Below are positions 17,847 through 25,888 of a stretch of 64,000 nt of DNA, piece after piece. The number at the start of each line of letters is the position of its first letter. Within the stretch, counting starts at the first letter, position 1. A program made the position numbers and the translations under genes. The DNA comes from Aldehydirespirator sp965116965 (GTDB taxonomy: Bacteria; Actinomycetota; Acidimicrobiia; Acidimicrobiales; Aldehydirespiratoraceae), in assembly GCA_965116965.1 (NCBI GenBank), contig OZ220743.1, positions 372,001 through 436,000 of the forward strand, given 5' to 3'. The notes under the pieces are model-generated. The model was given only the letters and a program-made list of their open reading frames with translations, was not told the DNA's origin and did no database searches.

Positions 17847-18692
17847 CTAGAATCCGGCGACTCCGAGCGCGGCCAGTTCCTCCTCCGACAGGTGATACGA
17901 CTCCTCCAGCGCCGGGAAGGAACCGGAACGCACGTCGTCGGAGAAGCGCCGCACAGCCGCCGTGGCCGTGTCGTGCAGGTCTGCGTAGCGGCGCACGAAC
18001 CTCGGCGCCAGCCTCTGCTCGAAACCCAGCAGATCGTGGTACACGAGCACCTGGCCGTCACAGTGGGGCCCGGCGCCGATGCCGATCGTGGGTATCTCCA
18101 CCGCGGCGGTGACCATCTCGGCCACTTGCACCGGAACGCCCTCGAGCACGAGCGCATAGCAGCCTGCGTGGGCCAGCGACTTGGCCGCCTGCACCAGCCG
18201 GCGAACGGCCTCGGCCTTGCGGCCCTGAACCTTGAAGCCGCCCATGGCGTGCACCGACTGCGGCGTGAGGCCGATGTGTCCCATGACCGGTATCTCGGCG
18301 TCGCAGATGCGCTCGATCATCATCAGGCGTTTGCGGCCGCCCTCCAGCTTCACCGAATGAGCGCCCGCACGGATCAGCCTCGCCGCGTTGCAGACCGTCT
18401 CGGAAGCCGACACGTGGTAGCTCATCCACGGCAGGTCGCCCACGATGTGGGCATCGGGCTTGGTCCTGGCCACCGCGGCGACGTGGTGGGCCATGTCGTC
18501 TACCGTCACCTGAAGCGTGTCGTCGTAGCCGAGTACGACCATGGCGACGGAGTCGCCGACCAGGATGAGGTCGGCGCCGGCCTCGTTCACGATCCGGGCG
18601 CTCGGCGCGTCGTACGCCGTCACCATCACCAACCGATCGGCCCCATCTCGAACCTTCCGTACCCGTATGGATGGCGCGGTGAGCGTGCCCAT
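17847..18692 (-). CDS. panB: 3-methyl-2-oxobutanoate hydroxymethyltransferase PanB, 281 aa
   Basis: The enzyme transfers a one-carbon unit from methylene-tetrahydrofolate to 2-oxoisovalerate, the first committed step to pantothenate and CoA. Motifs include VTAYDAPSARIVNEAGADLILVGDS in segments, GDLPWMSYHVS, VKLEGG, MGHIGLTPQS and IGIGAGPHCDGQVLV. Metal-binding and catalytic residues are conserved. The length is slightly above the usual 260-280 aa. It is preceded by a 189-bp gap that contains 16-bp tandem repeats. Confidence 0.96.
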   Translation of the reverse strand: MGTLTAPSIRVRKVRDGADRLVMVTAYDAPSARIVNEAGADLILVGDSVAMVVLGYDDTLQVTVDDMAHHVAAVARTKPDAHIVGDLPWMSYHVSASETVCNAARLIRAGAHSVKLEGGRKRLMMIERICDAEIPVMGHIGLTPQSVHAMGGFKVQGRKAEAVRRLVQAAKSLAHAGCYALVLEGVPVQVAEMVTAAVEIPTIGIGAGPHCDGQVLVYHDLLGFEQRLAPRFVRRYADLHDTATAAVRRFSDDVRSGSFPALEESYHLSEEELAALGVAGF

Positions 18693-18786
18693 GGGATGCT
18701 CCTTCCCGTCCAGCGCGCGGCGGCTGCCAGCGGTGACCGCAGACTACCGCCCGGTGCGGCACGGCCGCAAGCAGGCGTCAGGGGTC

Positions 18787-18902
18787 GTCAGACCGAACGC
18801 CGGCCGCCCAGCGCCCGTCAGACCCAGCGCCCGTCAGACCCAGCGCCCGTCAGACCCAGCGCCCGTCAGACCCAGCGCCCGTCAGACCGAACGCCGGCCG
18901 CC
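18787..18902. repeat. Five 16-bp tandem repeats inside a 22-bp direct repeat
   Basis: The unit CAGCGCCCGTCAGACC is repeated five times without a mismatch at 18809-18888. The array is bracketed by two copies of GTCAGACCGAACGCCGGCCG (18787 and 18881). The stop codon of the DUF5318 gene (18882-18884) lies in the last unit. Unit identity suggests recent slippage. No hairpin of note is formed. Confidence 0.9.
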
Positions 18903-19337
18903 GAGCGCGTACCGGCGCACAAGGTGGTTCCAGCCGCAGCCGGTGCAAACCTCGACCACGTAGCCGGTCGACGAGCCGGCACGGTGCTGCAGACGCTGCA
19001 TCTCCGCACGGGTCGTCACGCAACGGCCGTGCTTGGGTAGTCGCGTACCGAACACGTACGTCACCTCAACGAGGGCCTCGATCTCGCACACCGGGCACTG
19101 GCGCCCGGTGGGCTGACCGCAGAACTCCGCATTGCGGTGCAACTCACGCTGAGCATCGCAGACTTCGTGCCGGCCCAGCTGCCCCGACTTCCATGCCTTC
19201 AGGGTGGCCGCCCGAGCCAGCCGGTAGTCAACGGTCGCGCCCACCGATCCGTCCGGCACGACGGTGCTCTCGCCGGCGGCCGCCAGGCTGAACGGATTCG
19301 GCTTCACGATCAGCCACAGTAGTTCGCGGCCCGCCAT
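18882..19337 (-). CDS. DUF5318 family protein, about 151 aa
   Basis: This is a conserved actinobacterial protein of unknown function. Diagnostic parts are VDYRLARAATLKAWKSG, ELHRNAEFCGQPT, the CPVC pair near residue 80, and CTGCGWNHLVRRYALG near the C-terminus; the two Cys pairs suggest a zinc site. The ATG at 19337 overlaps the upstream cca gene by 28 bases. A GTG at 19307, two bases past the cca stop, would give 141 aa and is almost as likely. Its stop codon lies in the tandem repeat array. Confidence 0.8.
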   Translation of the reverse strand: MAGRELLWLIVKPNPFSLAAAGESTVVPDGSVGATVDYRLARAATLKAWKSGQLGRHEVCDAQRELHRNAEFCGQPTGRQCPVCEIEALVEVTYVFGTRLPKHGRCVTTRAEMQRLQHRAGSSTGYVVEVCTGCGWNHLVRRYALGGRRSV

Positions 19338-20578
19338 TGCTCCAGGGCTTCCACCGCGTCGGGCTTGCTGGGCAGGCCGTGCTCGAAGGCTCGCTCGCGC
19401 AGGAAATCAAGGGCCCGACCGACTTCGGGGCCGGGCTCGAGACCTAGCACCGCCATGACTTCGTCACCGTCGACAGGTAGCGCGAAGTTGTCGACGTCCT
19501 CGTTTCCTCGCAGTTCGGCGAGGGTGCTCGCGAAGTCGAGCAACCGATCCTTCGATTCGCCGGACGCCGTGGCCACCGCTTCGGCGAAGGCGAGCGCGGC
19601 ATCCACCGGCACCCGGCAGGTGTGGACGAACCGGCGCACGTCGCCGCGGCTGCCGGAGGTCTCCGCCAACCGGGCGCGAGCCGCTAGCATCCCGGTCGAC
19701 GACGAGACCAGAGCGTTCGAGCAACGCAGTCCGCGCAGGCAGGCGGCCGCGGTGGAAGCCGAGCCGCGAACGAAGAGCGAAGCCCACCGATCCGCCGGCA
19801 CGGCCGGCACCGCCGCGGCGATGCGGCCCACTTCGGACGGGTCGCGATGGGTCAGCCCGGGAATCACCCGCCCGATCAGGCCGGTGTGGAACAGGAAGCG
19901 GAAACCCTCCGACGGGTCGTCGAGCAGCAACAGCTTCTCGAACTCGTCGCGGACCCGCTCCACCGAGACGATGCCCAGCCGATCAGCCATGGCCCGCACC
20001 GCCGCGACCAGAGCATCATCGGGCGCCAGCCCGTGGCCGGCGATGAACCGGGCCGCTCGCAGCATGCGCAGGGGATCGTCACCGAACGAGACGGCGGGAT
20101 CGAGCGGCGTGCGCAGCACTCTCGCCGCCAGGTCGTCCTGCCCGCCGTAAGGGTCGATCAGGGTGCCGGCGGCGGCGTCGACGGCCATGGCGTTGACGGT
20201 GAAGTCGCGACGGGCAAGATCCTGGACCACGTCGTCGGAGAAGGCGACCGCGGGCTTGCGCGAGTGCGCCTCATAGCGTTCGGCGCGGTGGGTGGTGATC
20301 TCGAAGGCCTGCCCGTTCACGACGCAGCCGATGGTGCCGAAGCGTTCGCCCTGGGTCCACATGGACGTGGCCGCGGGGCCGACGATCAGCCGCACCTTCG
20401 CCGGGCGGGCGTCGGTGGTGCAGTCGAGATCCCCTCCGGAGAGGACCTGCCCGGCGACAGCCTCGCGCACTACTCCCCCGACGAGGAACAGCCGGTGTCC
20501 CGCGGCGTCGAAGAGCCGCTCCAGGCCGGACACGGCCGACAGCACGTCCGAGAGTGCTTCGCGGGCCGCGGTGCTCAC
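19310..20578 (-). CDS. cca: CCA tRNA nucleotidyltransferase / poly(A)-polymerase family, 422 aa
   Basis: The class II nucleotidyltransferase head is clear: LVGGVVREAV, then GDLDCTTDA with the catalytic Asp pair, and RRDFTVNAMAVD with IDPYGGQDDL. The neck domain follows (DPLRMLRAARFIAGHGLAPD). Such enzymes add or repair the 3' CCA of tRNAs, in keeping with the tRNA-Ile of this window, which does not encode CCA. No HD domain motif was seen in the C-terminal part. The start is a GTG. Confidence 0.9.
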   Translation of the reverse strand: MSTAAREALSDVLSAVSGLERLFDAAGHRLFLVGGVVREAVAGQVLSGGDLDCTTDARPAKVRLIVGPAATSMWTQGERFGTIGCVVNGQAFEITTHRAERYEAHSRKPAVAFSDDVVQDLARRDFTVNAMAVDAAAGTLIDPYGGQDDLAARVLRTPLDPAVSFGDDPLRMLRAARFIAGHGLAPDDALVAAVRAMADRLGIVSVERVRDEFEKLLLLDDPSEGFRFLFHTGLIGRVIPGLTHRDPSEVGRIAAAVPAVPADRWASLFVRGSASTAAACLRGLRCSNALVSSSTGMLAARARLAETSGSRGDVRRFVHTCRVPVDAALAFAEAVATASGESKDRLLDFASTLAELRGNEDVDNFALPVDGDEVMAVLGLEPGPEVGRALDFLRERAFEHGLPSKPDAVEALEQWRAANYCG

Positions 20579-20631
20579 CGCGAGAGCATCCGCAAGTAAG
20601 CGAGAACCCGTCGCGTCGCAGCGGTGTCATT

Positions 20632-20725
20632 CCCGCTCTTGTTCGCCGCGCTCACGGGCCGCTCGGGCCACGGCCTCGCTTGGCGCCTCCGGCGCTGCCT
20701 CATGGGTCGCTGCCGATTCGCTCGG
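20632..20725 (+). repeat. Dispersed intergenic repeat, copy f (long form)
   Basis: The core is 20632-20669 with one change (TTCGCCGCG). It is followed by ACGGCCTCGC, a variable stretch and TTCGCTCGGCCTC. The long form enters the 3' end of the deacetylase gene, whose stop is at 20700, and seems to encode its tail (EAERIGSDP). Confidence 0.8.
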
Positions 20726-21728
20726 CCTCTGGGTCGTCGCGAGCCGCGAGGCGGGCCGCGGCTCGCACGACCTCCATGCCCGGGCCGGCGCGGCTGGCAG
20801 GCTCGGGTCGCAGGTCCAGTCCGAGCAGAGCTCCGGCCACCGCGTAGGACGAGGCGCGTGTCGCCTCGAGGTCATAGCCGCCTTCCAGCACGGCCACCGT
20901 CCGCGGCGCCAACGGCATCAGCCGGCGGACGAAATCACCGTAGTCCGACGACGAATAGCACAAGCCGGTGAGAGGGTCGGCCCGATGCCCGTCGTACCCC
21001 GCCGATATCAGCAACCAGTCGGGGGCGAATCTCTCCACCACCGGAATGATCGCTTCGTCCAGCGCGGCCCGGGCCGTCTCGCCGGTGGCGCCGGGAGGCA
21101 GAGGCACATTGACCGTCAGGCCTTCGCCCGGCCCGACGCCCCGCTCGCCGAGCACACCCGTGCCCGGATAGAGCGGGTACTGGTGGATCGACGCGTAGAG
21201 GACGTCGTCGCGCCGCAGGAACACGTCCTGGGTGCCGTTGCCGTGGTGGGCGTCCACGTCGACGATGGCCACTCGCCGGCCGGCCGCAGCCAGCGACGCC
21301 GCGGCCACGGCCACCGAGTTGAACAGGCAGAATCCCATCGATGTGGACGGCGTGGCGTGGTGCCCCGGTGGCCGCACGACGCAGTAGGCCTCGGTCTCGC
21401 CGCGGGTGCCTCCGAGTTCCTCTGTGGCCGACAGCACCGCTCCGGCCGCCAGCAGCGCCGCGTCCAGGCTGGCCCCGCCCATGGGAGTGTCGGCATCCAG
21501 GTGACCCCCGCCGTGCTCGGCCAGCGTCACGACCCGATCGATCATCTCCGGACGATGCACCAACTCCAACTCGGAGCGCTCCGCCGGGCGGGGTACGAGA
21601 CTCTCCGAGAGCAACTCGGCGTCCACCGCAGTCACCCCGGCCAGCGCGGCTCTGAGGCGGTCAGGCCTCTCGGGATGCCGGGACCCGGTGTCATGGTCGA
21701 GGAAGCGTTCGTCGGTGATCACCAGCAC
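20700..21728 (-). CDS. Histone deacetylase / AcuC-like family hydrolase, 342 aa
   Basis: This is a zinc-dependent deacetylase of the arginase/HDAC fold. Visible motifs are DTGSRHPERPDRL, VVRPPGHHA (catalytic His pair), CLFNSVAVAA, VDVDAHHGNGTQD (metal ligands) and SAGYDGHRADPL. Bacterial members include AcuC, which deacetylates acetyl-CoA synthetase, and acetylpolyamine hydrolases. The GTG at 21728 (VLVITDERFLDHD) is the likely start; the open frame runs upstream through a copy of the dispersed repeat and is not homologous there. It is divergent from a GNAT acetyltransferase gene, which makes an acetylation/deacetylation pair possible. Confidence 0.88.
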   Translation of the reverse strand: MLVITDERFLDHDTGSRHPERPDRLRAALAGVTAVDAELLSESLVPRPAERSELELVHRPEMIDRVVTLAEHGGGHLDADTPMGGASLDAALLAAGAVLSATEELGGTRGETEAYCVVRPPGHHATPSTSMGFCLFNSVAVAAASLAAAGRRVAIVDVDAHHGNGTQDVFLRRDDVLYASIHQYPLYPGTGVLGERGVGPGEGLTVNVPLPPGATGETARAALDEAIIPVVERFAPDWLLISAGYDGHRADPLTGLCYSSSDYGDFVRRLMPLAPRTVAVLEGGYDLEATRASSYAVAGALLGLDLRPEPASRAGPGMEVVRAAARLAARDDPEAERIGSDP

Positions 21729-21824
21729 GGTCCGGATCGTACCCGGTGCCTCCTCATCGAACCGGAGGCCGAGCGAACAGGTGCGCATCGCTTGGTGCTC
21801 TGGCGACACGCCGAGCGAGGCTGT

Positions 21825-21863
21825 GGCCCGAGCGGCCCTCAGGTCGCAGCGAACAAGAGGGGG
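21825..21863 (-). repeat. Dispersed intergenic repeat, copy g
   Basis: This inverse-oriented core (GGCCCGAGCGGCCCTCAGG, then TCGCAGCGAACAAGAG) lies in the divergent promoter region between the deacetylase and GNAT genes. It is preceded by GAGGCCGAGCGAAC and CCGAGCGAGGC, which correspond to the outer parts of the long form. Confidence 0.85.
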
Positions 21864-21942
21864 CAGCACGGCGCACCGACCCGGGGCGGAGACCACAGCC
21901 GCTACTGGCGCGTATCGTGACGGTCGTGCGACGTCTGAGTTC

Positions 21943-22647
21943 GTGGCTCTGACCTCGTTGAGGGTCGGCCCGGCGCGGTTCCGCGCCGGATCCTGGCAGG
22001 GCCGCCATGATGTGGCGTATCTGGCCCCCGTCAGCGCCGCCCCCACGCTCGGGCCCATGGTGCTGGCCGCTCTGCGCGATCGGCTCGAGCATCTGGGATA
22101 TCAGGCCGTCATCACTGCTGCGGTTGCCCCGTCGGCGCGTGACCGGCTCGTTGCCGACGGTTTCAGCATCCGGGCCGAACTCACCGCTCTGAGTCAGGAG
22201 CTTGCGGAATCCCCCCGGCTCTCGCACCCCGGTCAGCGCACCAGACGGGCTCGCCGGCGGGACGCCGACGATGTTCTGCGGATTGACGCCGAGGCCTTCC
22301 CCCCGTTCTGGCGACTCGACGCCGACGGGCTGCGCGAGGCCCGCATAGCCACCCCGTCCAGTCGATGGCGAGTGATCCGGAGCCCGGAGGTGGCGGCCTA
22401 CAGCATCACTGGACGGGCGGGACCGATGGGATACCTGCAAAGACTGGCGGTGGCCGCCCACTGCCAGGGGCAGGGCCTGGGCACTGCGCTCGTGGCGGAC
22501 GCTCTGGCGTGGCTGCAACACCGGGGAGCGCGGACCGCTCTGGTCAACACGCCACCCGACAACGAGCGAGCGCTCGCCCTGTACCAGCGGTGCGGCTTCC
22601 GTATCGAGGCCGACCAGCTCGCCGTTCTGCACCGCGACCTCACTTGA
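21943..22647 (+). CDS. GNAT family N-acetyltransferase, 234 aa
   Basis: The C-terminal GNAT domain has the acetyl-CoA loop (AVAAHCQGQGLGTALVADAL) and the family end NERALALYQRCGFRIEADQ. The N-terminal 100 residues form a diverged half that may be a degenerate GNAT domain. The start is uncertain. GTG at 21943 (VALTSLRVGPARFR) is chosen because the frame upstream passes through a dispersed repeat. The protein substrate is unknown. It is divergent from the HDAC-family gene. Confidence 0.8.
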   Translation: MALTSLRVGPARFRAGSWQGRHDVAYLAPVSAAPTLGPMVLAALRDRLEHLGYQAVITAAVAPSARDRLVADGFSIRAELTALSQELAESPRLSHPGQRTRRARRRDADDVLRIDAEAFPPFWRLDADGLREARIATPSSRWRVIRSPEVAAYSITGRAGPMGYLQRLAVAAHCQGQGLGTALVADALAWLQHRGARTALVNTPPDNERALALYQRCGFRIEADQLAVLHRDLT

Positions 22648-22749
22648 AGAGAATACGGTGCTACCGTCGCTTCACCGGTTCCAGCGCCGCCGAGGACCGA
22701 AGCGGAGCTGGCAGCCGACCTTCCACAACCGGCGACACGAGGATCTGGC

Positions 22750-23598
22750 ATGACCGTTGGCATCGTCACCGACAGCTCCTGCGACCTGCACGACGACGAA
22801 ATCGACAGCACGGGGGTCGAGGTCGTCCCCCTGTTCATCCGCTTCGGTACCGACGAGTTCGTCGACCGTGAGCAGATCACGGTGGAGGACTTCTACCGAC
22901 GGATGGCTTCGGCCGAGCATCTGCCGCAGACCGCAGCCCCGTCCCCCGGGCGGTTCGAGCAGGCCTTCCGGCGACGCCTGGACGCCGGCTGCGAGGCGGT
23001 CGTGTGCATAAACCTGTCTGCGGCCATCTCGGCCACGATGCAATCGGCGGTGCAGGCCGCCGGCGCCATCGCGGCGGCAGGCGACAGTGCCGACATCCGG
23101 GTGCTGGACAGCCGGTCGGTCACGGCCGGGCTGGGCACGCTGGTCTTGCAGGCGGCCCGCATGGCTTCCGACGGCGCCGGCGCGGACGCGATCGAGGCCT
23201 TCGTGGCGGATGCCTCCGAGCGGACTCACGTGTTCGGCACCCTCGACACGCTGGAGAACCTCCGCAAAGGGGGCCGCATCGGCAGCGCCCAGGCTCTGCT
23301 CGGCTCGATGCTGTCGATAAAGCCCATCGTCGACATTTCCAGCGGCGAGGTGGCCGAGGCCGCGAAGCAGCGGACCCGTCGCAAGGCGCTGGGCTGGCTG
23401 CGGGACACAGTGCGAGCGGCTGAGCCGGTGGAGCATCTTGCCGTCATGCACGGCGAGGCAGCCGACGTGGACGACTTCTGCGGGATGCTCGCCGAAGTGC
23501 ACTCCGGCGATATCCGGGTGTGCAAGGTGGGGCCGGTTGTGGGCGCCCACGCCGGTCAGGGGGTGCTGGGCATGGCGTACCAGGTTCCAGCCGCCTAG
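22750..23598 (+). CDS. DegV family fatty-acid-binding protein, 282 aa
   Basis: The DegV fold is recognised by IVTDSSCDLHDDEIDSTGV at the N-terminus, NLSAAISATMQSA, DSRSVTAGLG and the ENLRKGGRIGSAQALLGSML / KPIVDISSGEV block. Members bind a fatty acid and in Gram-positives act as FakB, presenting it to the kinase FakA. No FakA (DAK2-domain) gene is in the window, so the role is only inferred. ATG 22750 follows GAGGAT. Confidence 0.93.
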   Translation: MTVGIVTDSSCDLHDDEIDSTGVEVVPLFIRFGTDEFVDREQITVEDFYRRMASAEHLPQTAAPSPGRFEQAFRRRLDAGCEAVVCINLSAAISATMQSAVQAAGAIAAAGDSADIRVLDSRSVTAGLGTLVLQAARMASDGAGADAIEAFVADASERTHVFGTLDTLENLRKGGRIGSAQALLGSMLSIKPIVDISSGEVAEAAKQRTRRKALGWLRDTVRAAEPVEHLAVMHGEAADVDDFCGMLAEVHSGDIRVCKVGPVVGAHAGQGVLGMAYQVPAA

Positions 23599-23647
23599 AC
23601 GAGCCCGCGGCGCCGGGCGGACGACAAGAGCATCCAGGGATCCGACG

Positions 23648-24247
23648 ATTCGCAACGACCTCGACGGCGCCAGGCTCATCCGAGCCGCACAGGCCGGTGA
23701 CCGGCGTGCCCTCGAGCAGTTGCTGCGCCGCCATCACGATCAGATCCACGCCGTATGCCGGCGTTTGGCCGGCAACGACGCCGACGGGCACGACGCCACC
23801 CAGGAAGCGCTCATTGCCATCGTCAAGGGGCTCCCCCGCTTCGGTGGCAAGGCCAAGTTCTCCACCTGGGCCTACCGGGTGGCCACCAACGCCGCGCTCG
23901 ACGAACTGCGGCGGCGCAGCCGCCGTCCGGTGCCCACGGTGATCGAGGCCGGCGACCGCTTCGCCGGGGCGCCCTCCGCGGACGACGCGCCTGCTGTGGT
24001 CACGCGAGTCGACTTCGACGCCGCTCTGGCCCAGCTGCCCGAGGAATACCGAGCACCGGTCGTGCTTCGGGACGTGGCCGGCTGTGACTACGCAGAGATC
24101 GGATCGATCCTGCAAGTCCCGCCGGGAACGGTCAGATCCCGTATCGCGAGAGGCCGGGCCCGGCTGGCGGAGGCGATGCGAGCAAACGGCGGGAACCACC
24201 ACGGCGCTCCAGAACGTCGTAACGACGAGGCAACCAACCATGAGTGA
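23648..24247 (+). CDS. ECF-type RNA polymerase sigma factor, about 199 aa
   Basis: Region 2 is clear (RRALEQLLRRHHDQIHAVCRR, DATQEALIAIVKGLPRF, KFSTWAYRVATNAALDELRRR), as is region 4 (QLPEEYRAPVVLRDVAGCDYAEIGSIL, PPGTVRSRIARGRARL). The start is uncertain. Homology begins near 23660, and the only in-frame codon close to a ribosome-binding site (AGGGA, 7 bases) is an ATT at 23648. An upstream TTG would overlap degV by about 65 bases. The stop overlaps the ATG of the next gene by 8 bases, so sigma and putative anti-sigma are coupled. Confidence 0.88.
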   Translation: MRNDLDGARLIRAAQAGDRRALEQLLRRHHDQIHAVCRRLAGNDADGHDATQEALIAIVKGLPRFGGKAKFSTWAYRVATNAALDELRRRSRRPVPTVIEAGDRFAGAPSADDAPAVVTRVDFDAALAQLPEEYRAPVVLRDVAGCDYAEIGSILQVPPGTVRSRIARGRARLAEAMRANGGNHHGAPERRNDEATNHE

Positions 24248-25274
24248 CGAACAGTTCCGCGAAGACGAGCTGGTCTCGGCCTATCTCGACGGCGAGGCGA
24301 CCCCGGCCGAGATCGCTGAGGTCGAGCAGGACGGCGCGCTGATGGCTCGGGTCGAGCAGCTGCGAGCGGTTCGCGACGCCGCGGCGGCGCCGGTTGCCCC
24401 CATGTCCGCAGAGTTGCGGGACCAGATGATCGGTACCGCACTCGCAGTGGCCGACGCCGAGAGCGCCCAACGACGGGAGGCCGGCATCGTCCCGATCCAC
24501 CGTCGCCGCGAGACGCTGCTGGCGACGGCCGCGGCGGCCGTCCTTCTGGCTGCCGTCGTCGGTGCGGGCTTGATTGCCAGCCGGGGCGGGGACGACGACG
24601 AGACAGCCGCAGACGCGTCCGCCACGGTAGAGCCCGCCACGGCCGCCGCCGATATGGCCGCGCCGGCCGAGGAAGCACCCCTGATCGAAGAGGAACCGAT
24701 GGCCGAGCTTGAAGCCGCGCCGACCACTGCTGCCCATGCCGAGATGGCCGAAGAGGAACCGATGACCGAGCTGGATGCCGTCATGGCCGAGACCACGGCC
24801 GGCGAGCCCGATGAGGCCGCCATGGCCGAGCTTGAAGCCGCAACGGCTGAAGCAGAGTCCGCCATGGAAGCACCTGCGGAGGAAGCCGCGGACACGGCGC
24901 GAGAGCCGGACGCCGACCTGGAGGATGACGATGGACGGCGCACGGCCGAAGACACAGCCGGGCCGGTCGTCGACCTGGGCACGTTCGAGGACCTCGAGTC
25001 GCTCTTCGACAACGTCGTGGCGCGCTGGTCCTCCGCACTCGAAGAGGGAGCGACGGCGGACTCCGGGACATGCTCCGAAGCAGTACGCGAGCAAGCGGGC
25101 GAATTGGACGTCGAGACAGGGCAACCGTTCGTCGCCACGGTCGCAGCCGAGGATTCCCGGACCCTCGACGCCCAATTCGCCCGCAGGGCCGACGGCACCG
25201 CCATCATCGTCTATGCAGCCCCATCCAGCTGCGAGACCGGTATCCACGAACTGGGCGAGCCCGATGGCTCTTGA
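24240..25274 (+). CDS. Putative membrane-anchored anti-sigma factor, 344 aa
   Basis: The N-terminal 60 residues resemble anti-sigma factor cytoplasmic domains (EDELVSAYLDGEATPAEIAEVE), but without the zinc-binding HxxxCxxC. A single membrane helix follows at about residues 99-118 (LLATAAAAVLLAAVVGAGLI). The outer part is a 110-residue acidic Ala/Glu-rich stretch with imperfect repeats of the type EEEPMAELEA. It ends in a small folded domain with a Cys pair (GTCSEAV and SSCETG). Its position, overlapping the sigma gene, is the main reason for the call. Confidence 0.75.
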   Translation: MSDEQFREDELVSAYLDGEATPAEIAEVEQDGALMARVEQLRAVRDAAAAPVAPMSAELRDQMIGTALAVADAESAQRREAGIVPIHRRRETLLATAAAAVLLAAVVGAGLIASRGGDDDETAADASATVEPATAAADMAAPAEEAPLIEEEPMAELEAAPTTAAHAEMAEEEPMTELDAVMAETTAGEPDEAAMAELEAATAEAESAMEAPAEEAADTAREPDADLEDDDGRRTAEDTAGPVVDLGTFEDLESLFDNVVARWSSALEEGATADSGTCSEAVREQAGELDVETGQPFVATVAAEDSRTLDAQFARRADGTAIIVYAAPSSCETGIHELGEPDGS

Positions 25275-25276
25275 AC

Positions 25277-25391
25277 CCCGCACCCACCGGCGCTCGCTCC
25301 CTGGGCCCGAGCGGCCCCGTGAGCGCAGCGAACAAGAGCGGGGAATGTCACCGCCGTGATGCAACAGGCCCGCACCCACCGGCGCTCGCTC
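25277..25391 (-). repeat. Dispersed repeat copy h, flanked by 23-bp direct repeats
   Basis: The core is 25303-25343 in inverse orientation (GGCCCGAGCGGCCCCGTGAG, CGCAGCGAACAAGAGCGGGG). On both sides lies the same 23-bp sequence, beginning CCCGCACCCACCGGCGCTCG, at 25277-25299 and 25369-25391. The 69 bp between them could be an insertion that duplicated its target, or the flanks may be part of a larger local duplication. Confidence 0.85.
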
Positions 25392-25404
25392 TAGGCTTCA
25401 CTTC

Positions 25405-25836
25405 ATGGCCGATGCCGAGTCCTCCCCCCGGGACCGGCCAGCGTTGAGCCTCGGACCCGACGACTGGCCGTCAACCGTCGCCGACAAGATCGTCGAGGTC
25501 GTCGATGCAGTGCGGGTGCAGACCACCGATCGGGCCGTGTTCGTGCTTCGGGCCGCCGTGTATTGCCTGGTGGCCGCGGTGGCGGCCATCGCGGCCGTGG
25601 TGCTGCTGGCCATCGTCGCCGTGCGCCTGGCCGACGCCTACCTGCCGATTGGCGCAGGCGTCGGTTCGGCTACATGGGCGGCCCACGGATTCATCGGTTT
25701 GCTCGTCTCGATCATCGGATTCGGCGCCTGGCGTGCCCGGACCGGGTCGGCAAGGCCCGTCTACATTGCGATGATCATCGACGCCCTCGTCATCGTGAGC
25801 GTGGTGGTTTACGGAGTGATCGAGGCGGTGGCCTGA
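25405..25836 (+). CDS. Membrane protein of unknown function, 143 aa
   Basis: There are three predicted membrane helices, at about residues 45-72 (FVLRAAVYCLVAAVAAIAAV), 85-107 and 118-141, after a soluble N-terminal part. No family was recognised. It sits between the anti-sigma gene and trxB in the same direction. ATG 25405 is the only reasonable start. Confidence 0.7.
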   Translation: MADAESSPRDRPALSLGPDDWPSTVADKIVEVVDAVRVQTTDRAVFVLRAAVYCLVAAVAAIAAVVLLAIVAVRLADAYLPIGAGVGSATWAAHGFIGLLVSIIGFGAWRARTGSARPVYIAMIIDALVIVSVVVYGVIEAVA

Positions 25837-25888
25837 GACCACAACGACGCCTGTTCGATGATCGAACCGCGAAAGGAGCAATGCTGGC

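Noticed and set aside
18787..18902. CRISPR-like array
   Set aside because: Units are contiguous 16-mers with no spacers, and no cas gene is present.
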